Source of the DNA: Erythrocercus mccallii
Taxonomy: Eukaryota; Chordata; Aves; Passeriformes; Dicruridae
Length of the DNA stretch: 64,000 nucleotides
Reading direction: 5' to 3'
Assembly: GCA_013397435.1 (NCBI GenBank)
Contig: VZRG01002352.1
Location: 43,180 to 107,179, forward strand
Positions 37,471-48,080 of the stretch are shown piece by piece (the stretch's first letter is position 1; every line of letters begins with the position of its first letter). The translations under genes were made by a program, and so were the position numbers. Below the pieces are notes generated by a model. That model saw nothing but the letters and a program-made list of their open reading frames with translations. It ran no database searches and was not told the DNA's origin.

Positions 37471-38657
37471 AGATGTTATATTTCATTTTTTCTACCTTTT
37501 CAATATGATTGATGCAGACCTTTAATGTGTTAATTCTATAACATGAATTCATATTCAAACAGATAGTTAAGAAACATGAACAGCACCAAATATGCAACAG
37601 TGAAGATCTGAACTACCCCTACCACCCACGTCTCATCAAGAAAGAGTCCATTAGTGAAATTTTTAGTATTTTTGATTTTGGAGTGTTTTCTAAGGAGTTA
37701 TTTACAAGGAAACGAACCAGAACCAGAATCAGAATTGCGAAAAACAGACTAAGAAAAATTCAATAGCTAATTAAAAAAAATGTGAAGCAAGTGTGACAAA
37801 TTTCCATCCCTTTAAAGAAATTTAAACTGACTTACACTGTGTATCCACAACACTGTAAAAAAACAGTCAGCATGTTTCACCTACCCTGTTGGACAGCTTG
37901 TACTGTGTTAAACAGGTTTCAGACCAATGTCAGTATTTCCAGTTTTTAGGTATGAGACCTGCACAGCATTGGAAGTTGTAACTAAACAGCTTTTAGGCAG
38001 ATACCTTATCTTAGGCAGATATCTTACTCCTGAGACAAGGACACACAAGCAGGTACTTAAAATTCTGTAAGTAGGACATGGATTGTGCTGACTCACTCCT
38101 CATCCCTCCCAATCCCAGCCTGTGTCCTTTCAGGAGCTCCCACCACCTGCATGGACTCTATCTGACCTAGGCGTAGGAAAATGTTGTTTTCAGGGAGGCA
38201 CAGAAGTGCAGCACACTGAAACAGCAGCTTGTAAGAGCTTGCCAGTAGCTGCCCACTAATAGCAATTAGTACATGTGAGCTGTTATGCACCTCCTGCCTG
38301 CTCCTCTCATCACATCACACAGCTACACAGCACGCCTCCAGACAGGCACTGCGGAGAGTTCCAGCACTGCAGGGCATCTTCTGGGGAGCCCTGGAGACAT
38401 CCCTGCTGCAAGATGTGTACTCACAGCACTGGGGCTGGATTCCTGGAGGGCCTGTGATGCACAGCTGAGGAACTCTATTCTCAGCAGGCACATGTCCATC
38501 TAAAGGCAGTTGAATGGTGCTTTAACAGATGAGCTGGGGATCTGAACAGGTGTCTTTGATGGGCAGGGAAAGTCTGGCAAATAGGCTGGATGAATTGTAT
38601 CTGTCCCTAATGAGTACTGTCTAGAAACACCCTACTTTTGCAGCTATCACACCTTTC
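37471..38657. other. Unique DNA, no gene seen
   Basis: Contains an 18-bp tandem duplication (listed separately). A GC-neutral patch at 38090-38470 has short frames on both strands and no recognisable domain. Confidence 0.45.
37993..38028. repeat. 18-bp tandem duplication
   Basis: TTAGGCAGATACCTTATC at 37993-38010 is followed directly by a copy (38011-38028) that differs at few positions. Confidence 0.9.
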
Positions 38658-38960
38658 TGTTGTGGTTTGAATCCAGCCAGCAACTAAGCACCACCAAGCT
38701 GTTCATTCAGTCCCCTCCATGGAATAGGGAGGAGAATAAGAAAAAGGTAAAACCCATGGAATGAGATAAGAACAAATTGAGAAGTAAAATAAACAGTATT
38801 ATTACGTTATTAATAATATTGTTATTGTTATTGCTGTTACTACTATTATTACTATAATTATCTTTAAAAAATAAAATAGGAGAATGAGAGAGAGGAATAA
38901 AACCCTGGACAGACAAGAGATGCACAATACAATCACTCGCTCATACTCTCAGCAGGAAGA
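38658..38960 (-). mobile_element. Partial LTR of an avian endogenous retrovirus
   Basis: The plus-strand start TGTTGTGGTTTGAATCCAGC with AGCAACTAAGCACCACCAAG, then GGAATAGGGAGGAGAATAAG and a 'ggaatgagataag' phrase, is the reverse complement of the U5 end of a widespread avian LTR. The following AT/TTA-rich expansion (38797-38870) occupies the position where other copies carry an AAT-rich stretch. Similarity fades after about 38960, so the TATA and U3 part is missing or too diverged. The family name was not assigned. Confidence 0.7.
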
Positions 38961-39599
38961 CTGGAATGTCCATCCTACCAAAATGCAGCATATTAAAAAG
39001 GTCAAAGTACTACAGCAAAATAGCATAAATCACAAAACACATTATGCCAAGTCTGACACCTCTTTGGCATCACCAAAGCTGTAACTACAGTGAGAAATTA
39101 TATGTAATTATCTTCTTGCTGATAGGCTCTGAAGACTGTAATTTCATGGTACCTGGATGTCATTTTCAGAACCTTCTGCCTCTTTGCAGTACTGCAGGCA
39201 CACTTTCAGCTATCATCTGGGGCACTTGAAATAAAAGTAGGAGTAAAGGAGAGACACGTAAAAGTTTTATTTGGAGCGAGAAGTCATGACAGTTTTTAAA
39301 ATTACAGTAATATTTTAGCATTGTTCCTTCTGAAGTCAGAAATCTTCAGGAGATGCCTGATGTCTTCCTGTGGGCTGTACATTATTGGTTCTCACTTGAG
39401 ACTCAATAATGAGAGAATATTATGGTCTAGGAAAAAAGGTAGATCTCAAAGTTAGAAGCTGATTTGCCTCATGTTGACTCCTTTCTGTTTAGGCCAACAG
39501 GGCAAACAGGACAGAGTAGATCCAACTCATTAGATCTAAAGGCAGGATGTGGATGACTCCTAAATCCTTTAACTGACAATGTGAAACCTCAAGTATTAA
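38961..39599. other. Unique DNA, no gene seen
   Basis: No recognisable repeat or exon. It could include the diverged remainder of the preceding LTR. Confidence 0.4.
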
Positions 39600-39770
39600 A
39601 TGACCAGCAGTAAATCTCACTTTTTGTTGTGGTGATGTCACTTTTGAGGATAATTTGATTTAATTAAAGCACACAAGGAGAATTGCTCTGTGACAGCTTG
39701 TTGATTTAGTTGGCCTCTGTTAATACAGTTAATGAGTTATAGTTCATTTGTTTGCTTTTCCCCCTGTTTT
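39600..39770. promoter_or_regulatory. Candidate conserved non-coding element
   Basis: A compact non-repetitive block with GATGTCAC (cAMP-response-like), TTTGATTTAATTAAAGC and GTTAATGAGTTATAG motifs. Coding potential is lacking. Called by resemblance only. Confidence 0.22.
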
Positions 39771-40721
39771 ATGACTGTTTTTCACTTCCTTTTCCTCATG
39801 TACTTTGTGCTAAAGAGGTCAGGAATTGACATCAACATAACTATCCCTGAATTAATGGTTTGTTAAAGGCTTGCAGCTCTCCTTTACACCTTCGCTTGGC
39901 AAGCAGAAAAGGATGGAGGTGCGACTGAGGTGAAATCTATATTTTCTAACCTCTCAGAAAGCAGTTGGAACTTGAAGAAGTTAGATTTCTCCAGAAGCAT
40001 AACAAAGAGATCAAGTGTTAGCATAAGGTCTTGAAAATCACAGAGCCTGAAAGGCTTACAAACACAAAGAAAATCGGAGGAGGAGAGAAGAACAGAAAGG
40101 ATAAGAGGCGGAATATATTAGTTTAGGTATCCCCCCCGTTCTTGCCCAGCTCCTCTGTGCTGGAGCTGGCTCACACACAAACTGCAGGGAGCAGAGGAGG
40201 AGGAGGTCACGGACCTGCTCTGGAGTAGATGTAATCTCTCTCATTGGTACTACAATAGGGCTCCTGCAATGGGAGAAAGAAGGGAGCTTGCCAGTGCAAA
40301 AAGCAGAGGGAGAGAAAAGTGGATGGACCAGATGGAAAGGAAGCACTACAGGTTTTGGGTTGTAGCGAGATGAGAGTTCCACTGTCTGTGCTGCCGTGGA
40401 TGTGAGGTGGCTTCACTGTAGGGTGAAAGCTTCTTCCATGCTGTCACATTGGAGAGCATGGAAAGAGAGCAGGGGAAACAATTTTGTCTGAATGAGGTGG
40501 GTAAGAAAATTCCTGTGCTCTCTAATAATTCTTGTTGTGAAATTTGACCTGATTTGGGGGAATATAAAATATTTAAGTGCTGAATGAAAGCATTTATTTT
40601 AGCTCATAGATTATTCAACCTATAAAGGAAATAACTTGAAGTAAAGCAAAAAAAACAAAAGTAAGTCAAATCTGACTGATTTAAAGCACAGCCAGATGTA
40701 TTGCTTCTTTTGAGCATGTTA
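39771..40721. other. Unique DNA, no gene seen
   Basis: A GC-richer, purine-rich patch lies at about 40070-40400, with C7 near 40130. The minus-strand frames here are Ser/Pro/Leu-rich by composition and have no recognisable domain. Confidence 0.45.
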
Positions 40722-40832
40722 GATCAAAGAATAGTTTGGGGTGGAAGAGACCTTAAAGATCATCTCATTCCAAACACTCTGCTATGGGTAGGGACAACTA
40801 ATGCTCAGTTACCTCAAGGCTTTCTTAAGAGA
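40722..40832 (-). mobile_element. CR1 3'-end fragment
   Basis: The plus strand reads as the reverse complement of a CR1 tail. ATCAAAGAATAGTTTGGGG stands for 'atcatagaatggtttggg', followed by 'gaagagaccttaaagatcat', 'ctgctatgggtagggacaac' and a decayed 'accaggttgctcaa' block. It is truncated 5' at about 40830. Confidence 0.85.
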
Positions 40833-42039
40833 TGTGCTTTTCTATGCCAAGATTTCCCTACATTTGATGATCCTTGAGCACCTAATCTAAGATTGCAACC
40901 TTCCCGTGGAGGAATTATGCTGAACAGTTTTAAAGTTTTAAATGGTTCTATGCTGTGTCTCTTCAGTAGAGGGATGTATCACACTGCAAAATAAACTGAA
41001 GCAAACCTAGGATTTGTGCAGAGGCATATCACCATCCTGGCTGTTCCTCAGCCCACGCAGAGTCTGGAAAAGATGCAGCACAAAAAAATTTCAAGCCCCA
41101 CATGAGCAGAGCACTACTGAGCAAAGATTTCCTTTGTGTTTCAAACTTGTAAGAAATGTGGTCATCTAATAGAAAAGCTGTCAGAAACTATTTACTTAAA
41201 TAATTAATTTGAAGTCATTTGTTTTGCATGTTGCCAGTAAAAGTAATGTGTCAGGAAAAATGCCAAAACCAGAAGGGTATTTTCTCAATTTTTTTCCTGG
41301 TATCCATCTGTGTCTATTCTGCAGCAGTACAACTTATAAGAGGCCACATTCCATCACACACTTTCCCCCAGTTACTGCACTCAAGCAGACTACAAATCAC
41401 TTTTTAAATTCCTGATTACAGTTGCTTTGTTCTAAGGAAAAATTTCAGAGCAAGCCCACTACTACCAAGTGTGGTGCTGTTCAATAGAATCTATAGGTTA
41501 TTTATCAAAACCACATGGGAGTGGTAAACCACGGTCAGGAAAAAGATGAAGCAAAGCTTTGCAATCCAGTGTCCCAAAGGTATGATAATCATATCTCTTG
41601 ATAATCATATCTCCCTCTACTGCCTTATTGCTAATTAAATTAATTAATTAGGGTAGTCTTTCCCAAGTGAACTTGATTTAATATGCTGTATGTAATTAGC
41701 AGCTCTTGGAAGTGGAGATGAGATGATTTCTTCCCCTTTTTTTGGTGTCACAGAGAGCTCTCAAAAGCTTTGCAGAGAAAGCAAATGATCAGGTTTCTCA
41801 TTTGGTCCAGTGGCAGCTCTGACATTAGTGTCTAAAAGCATTTTTTCACAGAAGACAGAAAAAGAAAAAATAAAAGAATCACTGTGATTAGGGACAACGA
41901 GGTTTTTAGTGATCCTGGCACACTTTGTGAGCTGACCTGAACAGTCTTCCAAATTTAAATGAATAACAAAGAAATTTTGATTAAGAGTAAATAAATGCAA
42001 TTGCTGTGGGGATGATACTGTAGCAGTGCAGGTCTGTTC
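40833..42039. other. AT-rich DNA, no gene seen
   Basis: Holds a 16-bp tandem duplication (listed separately), a TTAAT run at 41633-41650, and unique sequence. No exon or RNA gene was recognised. Confidence 0.45.
41583..41614. repeat. 16-bp tandem duplication
   Basis: TGATAATCATATCTCT (41583-41598) is repeated at once (41599-41614) with one change. Confidence 0.92.
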
Positions 42040-42446
42040 AGGGATTGTGTGGTTGGCTGACCCTGCCTGGATGCTGAGTATCCACCAAATCCTCTCTGTC
42101 ACTCCTCAGCTGGTCAGCAGGAAGAAAATGTAACAGGCTCATGGGTTGAGATAAGGACAGGGAGAGATCCATTATCAATTCCTGTCATGGGAAAAACAGC
42201 CTCATTTGGGGGAAAATAGTTTAATTCATTACCAATCAAATCAGAGTAGCATAGTGAGAAAATTGAATCTTAAACCAGCTTTCTCCCATCCCTTGCTTCT
42301 TCCTGGGCTTTGCTTCATCCCCGAAATTTCTACTTACTCCTCTTAACTGCTTTGGACATGAGGGAAGCTTCTGGCAGCATCTCACAGAAGCCACCCTTGT
42401 AGCCCCCACTCGGATCCCAAAACCTCGCCACACAAAGACAAGGGAC
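42040..42446 (-). mobile_element. Solo LTR with probable 6-bp target-site duplication
   Basis: The LTR proper spans 42046-42440. On the minus strand it begins TGTCTTTGTGTGGCGAGG, continues with 'gttttgggatcc' and 'ggtggcttctgtgagatgctg', contains a TTGGTAATGAATTAAAC block where the family has its AATAAA signal, and ends with CCAACCACACA. It is flanked by AGGGAT (42040-42045) and AGGGAC (42441-42446), which differ in one base, as expected for an old 6-bp duplication; that length is usual for beta-retrovirus-like (ERVK-type) integrases. There is no internal sequence, so it is a solo LTR left by recombination. A central segment known from longer family members seems deleted. Confidence 0.8.
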
Positions 42447-43232
42447 CTGCTCACAGACCTGCCAAATTTTGTGAAAATAACCTTTAATATAAATGACAAG
42501 AATGTGAACAAAAAGGTTTCATAATTTCTAAAGCTATTCTAGATGATAGGGTCATCTCCTACTATCACAGAAAATACACGTTGTTTAGTTAGGCTAGCTT
42601 TGAATTTGTAGCTGTATCATTAAATCAGTCATTTTATTTTTAAAGTAAATTATTTTCCAGAGGCACACACACACATCCCTCACACTTGCACAGGGCACAG
42701 AGGAGGAGGCAATGCCCCAGCAGCTGGTCAGGTATGGTCTCCATTGCTCAGCCTGCCACCATTGCTTTATCATCTACCTGTGACCTCTTCCTCTGCCTGC
42801 TAACATCTTCCTCAGATTTATTTTAGAATGCTTGACACCTTAATATCTGCCAGTGGCTGGCAGTGATAAAACTTAAGTGCCAGAGGAAACTGTTTCTGCT
42901 TTTATTCAAACATGTTTCATTTTGTCTCCGAAAGTCCAGGATGGGGAAGTCTCGGTGCTAAAGAACAGACAGAAAATCCGTGCCTAAAAAGGGAACTTTA
43001 AAAGATGAATATTTTAAAGGATGTACCAAGATGAAAAGGGTTTTTTTAATGCCATTTCAAAATAGCAATTTCATGCTTTTGATAGGCTACTGACTGCCAA
43101 AAGATAAACAATTGTCCCTTTCCTAGCATTAATGTAGTGCCTGTTAGAGCTGGGAAAAAGGCATTGAAGTTGCCAAAGAATATAACAATAAAAAATACTC
43201 CTTTCCTGTGTGTGGATGAAGCTTTTCCCTTC

Positions 43233-43248
43233 AAAAAAAAAAAAAAAA
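43233..43248. repeat. A16 homopolymer
   Basis: An uninterrupted run of 16 A. It may be a retroposon tail; no body was identified. Confidence 0.95.
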
Positions 43249-43389
43249 GGCCTAGTGGAAGACACACCTTTCTGCCTCCAAAATCATTAGTGATGGGCTG
43301 ATGATTCCAGCTTCAGTGCCAGCTCCCTTTCATTCTGAGTGAAAAACAGCCCCTCCAGACAGGCTGTATATAATAAATGCTATGGTAAT

Positions 43390-43407
43390 AAAAAAAAAAA
43401 AAAAAAA
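43390..43407. repeat. A18 homopolymer
   Basis: An uninterrupted run of 18 A, about 140 bp after the preceding A16 run on the same strand. Confidence 0.95.
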
Positions 43408-44605
43408 GCACCAACAAAACCAGAGACATTTCTCTTCAGCAGCAGGGAAGTCTTCCCCAGTGAAATCCTTATTCACATTATTTATAAAATGATCAGTATT
43501 TCCAGGGAAATATTTCCACCTATGATTTGTAAATCAGAAAGATTTTGAACTGTTCTGAAGCTACTCTGTAGCTGAAAAGAAATTAGGAAAACAATTAGTA
43601 CTCATTTTTGTAGTATTTATGCTTCTCTGTTAAAAAAAATCATCTTTTTAATTAAATATTTGGGGAAGTGAAATGCTTACTATTTCAAGCAAGAATAAAT
43701 ATTCCTGCACAAGAAGTCTTAAGAAAACCTAAACAACAAAAAGACACACATATACACTAGAGTGCTTGAAATTTCTTTGTGTTCTGTACTAAAGAACTTT
43801 TAGAAAAAAACGTCCTTGAGGGAATTTCCTCCTGCAAGACGGATTAATGTCATACAGATATGGGAAAATAAAAAAAAATAAATAAAAAATAAAAAATAAT
43901 AATAAAAAATTGCTAAACCTTAAAATCGTAGAATACAAACAAGAAGCTGTGCAGTGTTGAGAGCAGGAGGGTGGGATGACTGACAAGCAGCTGTGGCTTG
44001 CAGATGCTATTACCACAGAGAACACAGAGTTCCTCTTTGGGTGGAATAATCTCCAAGATTGTTCTTAGCAGCCCATGACTTGTAAACCATACATTAGGGA
44101 ATACAATGCTTCACTTTTTAGTGTGTGAAAAGGTCCTGGGAGCTAAGATGGACTGGCATGCATCTACTGAGACTGAAAAGTCATGGCTTTGGAAGGTTAT
44201 TTATGGAGGTCATTAATTAATCACGCCAATAATTAAAAAGATCCTAGGATAGAATGAAAAGATGTAATGAATGAAAAGACTATGTCAACAAAAATTTCCT
44301 ATTGTGTCTTCTAAGGACTTTTGGTACAGAGGCTGTCACTTGGATCGCACTTTTTGGTACTTGGGACACAGAGGGAATTTCCATTTTATTTCCTGATGGT
44401 TTTATCAACTTCTCTTTGAGCCAGCGTGAGCTGAGCGGGTTCTATTCTCTGTTTACTGACCTGCAGCCTCTCCCCTCCTGCCCAGAGCAGGCACAGGGAC
44501 CTGTGTTTGCAGCCTCCAGGGATGAGGAGCATCCCCTAGGATACAGCACCCGGCTCATTTCCCACCAGAGGGCACTGCAGGCTGAGGCAACAGTCCCTAG
44601 TTGCA

Positions 44606-44822
44606 ACTAAAGAAACCCACACATAATAAAAAAAAACCCAAAAAGAAAAATAAACCCACCACCAGTGCACAAAAAAAACCTCAAACCCATGACCCGCCCC
44701 AAAAAAACCCCAAAAATACCACCTCCACGAAAACCCCAAACAAAAAAATAAAAAGAAAACAAAAAAACTCAAGTGATCCCCCCTAAAGAAGCAAAGCCAA
44801 AACCCCACCAGCACACACAAAG
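44606..44822. repeat. A/C-only low-complexity tract
   Basis: Over about 215 bp the plus strand is almost entirely A and C (many AAAACCCC-like words), with very few T and G. The minus strand is therefore a T/G tract with several runs of three or four G. Open frames on both strands (Lys/Pro/Thr-rich on plus; Phe/Trp/Gly-rich on minus) follow from this composition and are not genes. Confidence 0.85.
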
Positions 44823-44889
44823 CTAATCTCTGTCCAGACTGAAGATCAGGATTTCCAAGCCAGCCAAGAAAGGCAGTTGGTCAATAGCT

Positions 44890-45190
44890 CAGACATTTCC
44901 CAACGTCAAAAAACGCTTACCGGGGATTGCATTTATTTCTTTTCAAATGCATCAAACACAAGAGAGAAGAGCTGGAGGATTCGGCGTTTCAGCAACAGGA
45001 TTCTGATAATCTCACGTTGGTCTCAGCTGTTTGGGGCTGCCTGGGGTCAATCCGATCACACGTAACTGGCCTCTGCTCGCTGGCCAGAAATCCACGCTGA
45101 AGTTTGTGCTCTCAGCGAGGAGATTTGACAAATGTGAGCGACACTGGAATGGCGTGGCAGTATCCATAAAGACAGAAAGAACTAAATTGG
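44890..45190 (+). promoter_or_regulatory. Dense CpG pocket, candidate promoter or exon
   Basis: Thirteen CpGs lie between about 44899 and 45155, by eye the highest density in the window and close to what base composition would predict without CpG depletion. The block is unique, non-repetitive and continues to a TTG|GTAAGG donor-like site at 45189. Two overlapping plus-strand frames (44877-45065 and 45031-45330) are open but match nothing I know. Possible readings are a hypomethylated regulatory element, a first exon, or a young insertion. Confidence 0.28.
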
Positions 45191-45547
45191 TAAGGATCAA
45201 AAATCAAAACAGTTTCAATCAAGCTTCAAAAATTCTCCTGGGAGCTACTGAACTCTTCCAGCAGTATACAGAGAAGGAGAACTGCTATTTTTCTAAAGCC
45301 CTCAGTGCTAGCTCTCAGATCCTTGACTGAAGACTCCCACCAATCATTTAAATTTTAGCATCTCTTATAGATGTGAAATTCAGGAGAAACATCTAAAATA
45401 TCAGAAGAAATGGAGGATCAAAAGAATGCATTGGATAAGTAAAATATCAGAGTTTTCTTATATAAGGTGTGGGCTCAGGGAGCATTAACAGCCAGCAGCA
45501 GTAAGACCAAGCATAGCTGCTTCAGACTTTCTTAGATCCTATCTTAG

Positions 45548-45801
45548 ACAGGGCAAGGGGGAATAGCACTAACCTGAAAGAGTGAAGGTTTAGATTAGAT
45601 AACAGGAAGAAATTCTTTCCTGTGAGGGTGGTGAGACATTGGAACAGGTTGTGCAGAGAAGTTGTGAATGCTCCATCTTTGGAAGTGCTCAAGGCCAGGC
45701 TGGATGGAGCTCTGAGCAAGCTGGTCTGGTGGAAGATTTCCCTGCTCATGGCAGGGGAGTTGGAATGATCCCCTTCAACCTAAACCATTCTATTTTTCTA
45801 T
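45548..45801 (+). mobile_element. CR1 retroposon 3' end
   Basis: Phrases in family order are 'gaaagagtgaaggtttagatt', 'ggaagaaattctttcctgtg', 'gtggtgagacattggaacag', 'gaagtgctcaaggccaggc', 'ggtggaagatttccctgctc' and the terminal AACCATTCTATTTTTCTATC, which stands for the octamer repeat. It is 5'-truncated, like most copies, and is the best-preserved CR1 tail in the window. Confidence 0.93.
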
Positions 45802-47889
45802 CAGTATTATCAACAATTTGTGTGTGTGTGTCTATACTGACATGCATTTAGCATCACAGATTTCACATACATTCCAGGGGACTCAGAAGCAGTGAAACAA
45901 CATGCCACTAAGTAACATTATATTCACTTTTCTACAGCCTATATTTTTCCTACTATTCCCATCTCTAACTTCAGGGAGTTGTTGATCTTGCATCAGGCTC
46001 CAGGATGGCAAACCATCCAAGTGGAATTGTGCTAAAACATCTTCTGGAAATATGTGTGACTGTGTCTCCACTGAGCTGAGGCCACAGGGAGAGACAGATT
46101 AGATTAATTATAGAATCATTAATTAATTAGGTGGGTTTAAAGTTAGTTGAATTTGCATTTTTTCCCTTGGAATGGCCCTTTGTTGATATCTCTATATCCA
46201 AGAATAAGTGTGCCTGGATGAGTGTTGTAAGTGATAGAGGGAGAATAACCAGATTAATGGTATATTTACCTCTCTCTAACATTACCAGAGAAACGACAAG
46301 GAAATAAATGGTGGGATTCTCTATTATCTTTTTCCTATAACTATGTTTTCAAACTAAATGTGTAAAACAAACTAGTTATTTTTGTATTCATGTTTGCTTA
46401 CAGAATTTCCTCTCCAGAAGTGTTTTGCTTACAGTTGAGATTAAAAAAAAATAAAAAAATAAATAAATAAAAAAATCCAGCTCTTTTGGGAAGACGAGAG
46501 TTACACTGCTGAAGTAAACTAAATGTGTTTGAAAATACTCTTTGGAGGAGGGTGGGGACAGGAGGGAAGTATTTTTTCCTAGGTACTGGTCATAAAGGGT
46601 ATCCAGACCTTGACTATTTGGTGAAGGGTATCATCAAGGCACGTGAGAGAAAAGGAAGACTCTTGCAGAGAGCAGAAAGGTAAATTAAAGGAAAGCATCA
46701 AGGAGAAAATTGAATGCTGTAGAGTCTTTGGAAATTGCTTATGCATAGCTTTATGTCTGCATGTATTTTAACTTCCTTAATAACTTTCTTTGAGTTACTA
46801 AGCACGTGAGCTGCAAATAAAGCTGCAGAAGCTACAAGAACTGTACTTTTGTACTTCTTTGTTTTCTTCAGTTTGAAAAGTTTCATTATGGTCACGGAGA
46901 TTTTTATAAAAATCCAACTTATCTCTATGACACAGTGATTATTTCTCATGAATAAAATAATGATTCTGGCTCTCCAGCTTTTTCAGAACAGTAGTCTTTA
47001 GAGGAACTAATAACTTCATACAGTCAATGCTTTTTTGTGTTCTCTTGAAAAATTTAGAAACCAAACATGACAAAAGACTTTACTACCTGTTTTTAAGGAA
47101 TCTCTCCCAGCGTTACCCTTGTATGTGTAGAGATCCAGAATTCATGTCTTAAAACATATAATGAACAAACAATAAAAACATGAAATAAAAAATAAATCAA
47201 AACAAAATGAAATATACACTTTATCTTATTTATATTTTTTTTTATATCCTGGGTTTGAATTCACAAATCAAAGCTATGTACATCCAAGTAAAGTGGTAGC
47301 AAGCTTCTATCTTCTGTTTTAGGAGTCAACACTAACAACTCAGCAAAATGAAATCCTCATTCCCTCTAAGAACTATGGAAGACAAAATTAAGATTCACAA
47401 GGCTTTAAGATTTAAGAAGCCATTTCACTTTGTATTTTCGGCCTAGGAAAAGACAAAGAACAAAAAGATATCTTAGAACGTTAAATCAGTGCTACACTAT
47501 TTGAATGTTAATAATGAAAAAAAAAGGTATTGTTATCATCTGGTAATTATTAAATTCTCTCAAGCAGAGAAAAGGAATGTTTACTTAGCATATATCTATG
47601 TGTGTGTGCATATATAATAATAACCTTTTTAGTCAAATAAATTCCATATTTTAAGTGTGAGACTACAATATTTTTGAAGCAACCCCCAGCATAGAGATGA
47701 GTGATCTTGTCTTGCTTCCAAGCAGGCAGGTGATTTAAAAGATGTAAAAAGGCATTACACAGCCAAAGTTCTGTGAGTTCTGTAAGACAGTAGAAAATGG
47801 TAAATCTTTATGGTAACAGCAAGATTTCTGACTATGTCATGGAGCATTATTGATTGCTGTCCAGCACACAGCAAGACAGAACACTCAGT
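45802..47889. other. AT-rich DNA, no gene seen
   Basis: Contains (TG)n at 45818-45829, an A/T-only tract at 46442-46474 and a TG/TA stretch near 47590-47620. No exon or RNA gene was recognised. Confidence 0.5.
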
Positions 47890-48080
47890 AATAACTCACC
47901 GGGGCTGTTGCCCAATAAAGTCAATGCTGATTTCTGATAGTGCACGACTGAGTCCACCAAGCATTAGATTTCACAGCTCCTGCTCCTAAGAATCAGCCAA
48001 ATTATCAGCTGGCTTAAATCAGTTTGACTTCACTGAAGTCAAGAAGCTGTGTTGATTTAGAAGGAGTCAGTGACATTTAC
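47890..48080. repeat. Possible ancient amniote repeat remnant
   Basis: Phrases such as CAATAAAGTCAATGCTGAT and 'tttgacttcactgaagtcaa', followed by 'gctgtgttgatttag', resemble the 'gaagtcaatgg ... gctgatttacac' wording of old interspersed repeats common in turtles and crocodilians. The match is weak and no element boundary is visible. Confidence 0.2.

Larger units (their letters stand above)
42447..44605. other. Unique AT-rich DNA with homopolymer runs, no gene seen
   Basis: Contains a CA-rich stretch at 42664-42675, an A16 run and an A18 run (listed separately), and an A/T-only tract at 43866-43910. The frames on either side of these runs are low-complexity. No repeat body was recognised. 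Confidence 0.45.

Noticed and set aside
44536..44820. Phe/Trp/Gly-rich minus-strand frame and Lys/Pro/Thr-rich plus-strand frame over the same bases
   Set aside because: Both follow directly from the A/C-only composition of the tract.
46105..46135. ATAGAATCATTAATTAATTAG, similar to the start of a reverse CR1 tail
   Set aside because: The expected 'ggttggaaa' continuation is absent and the AT-rich wording is easily random.
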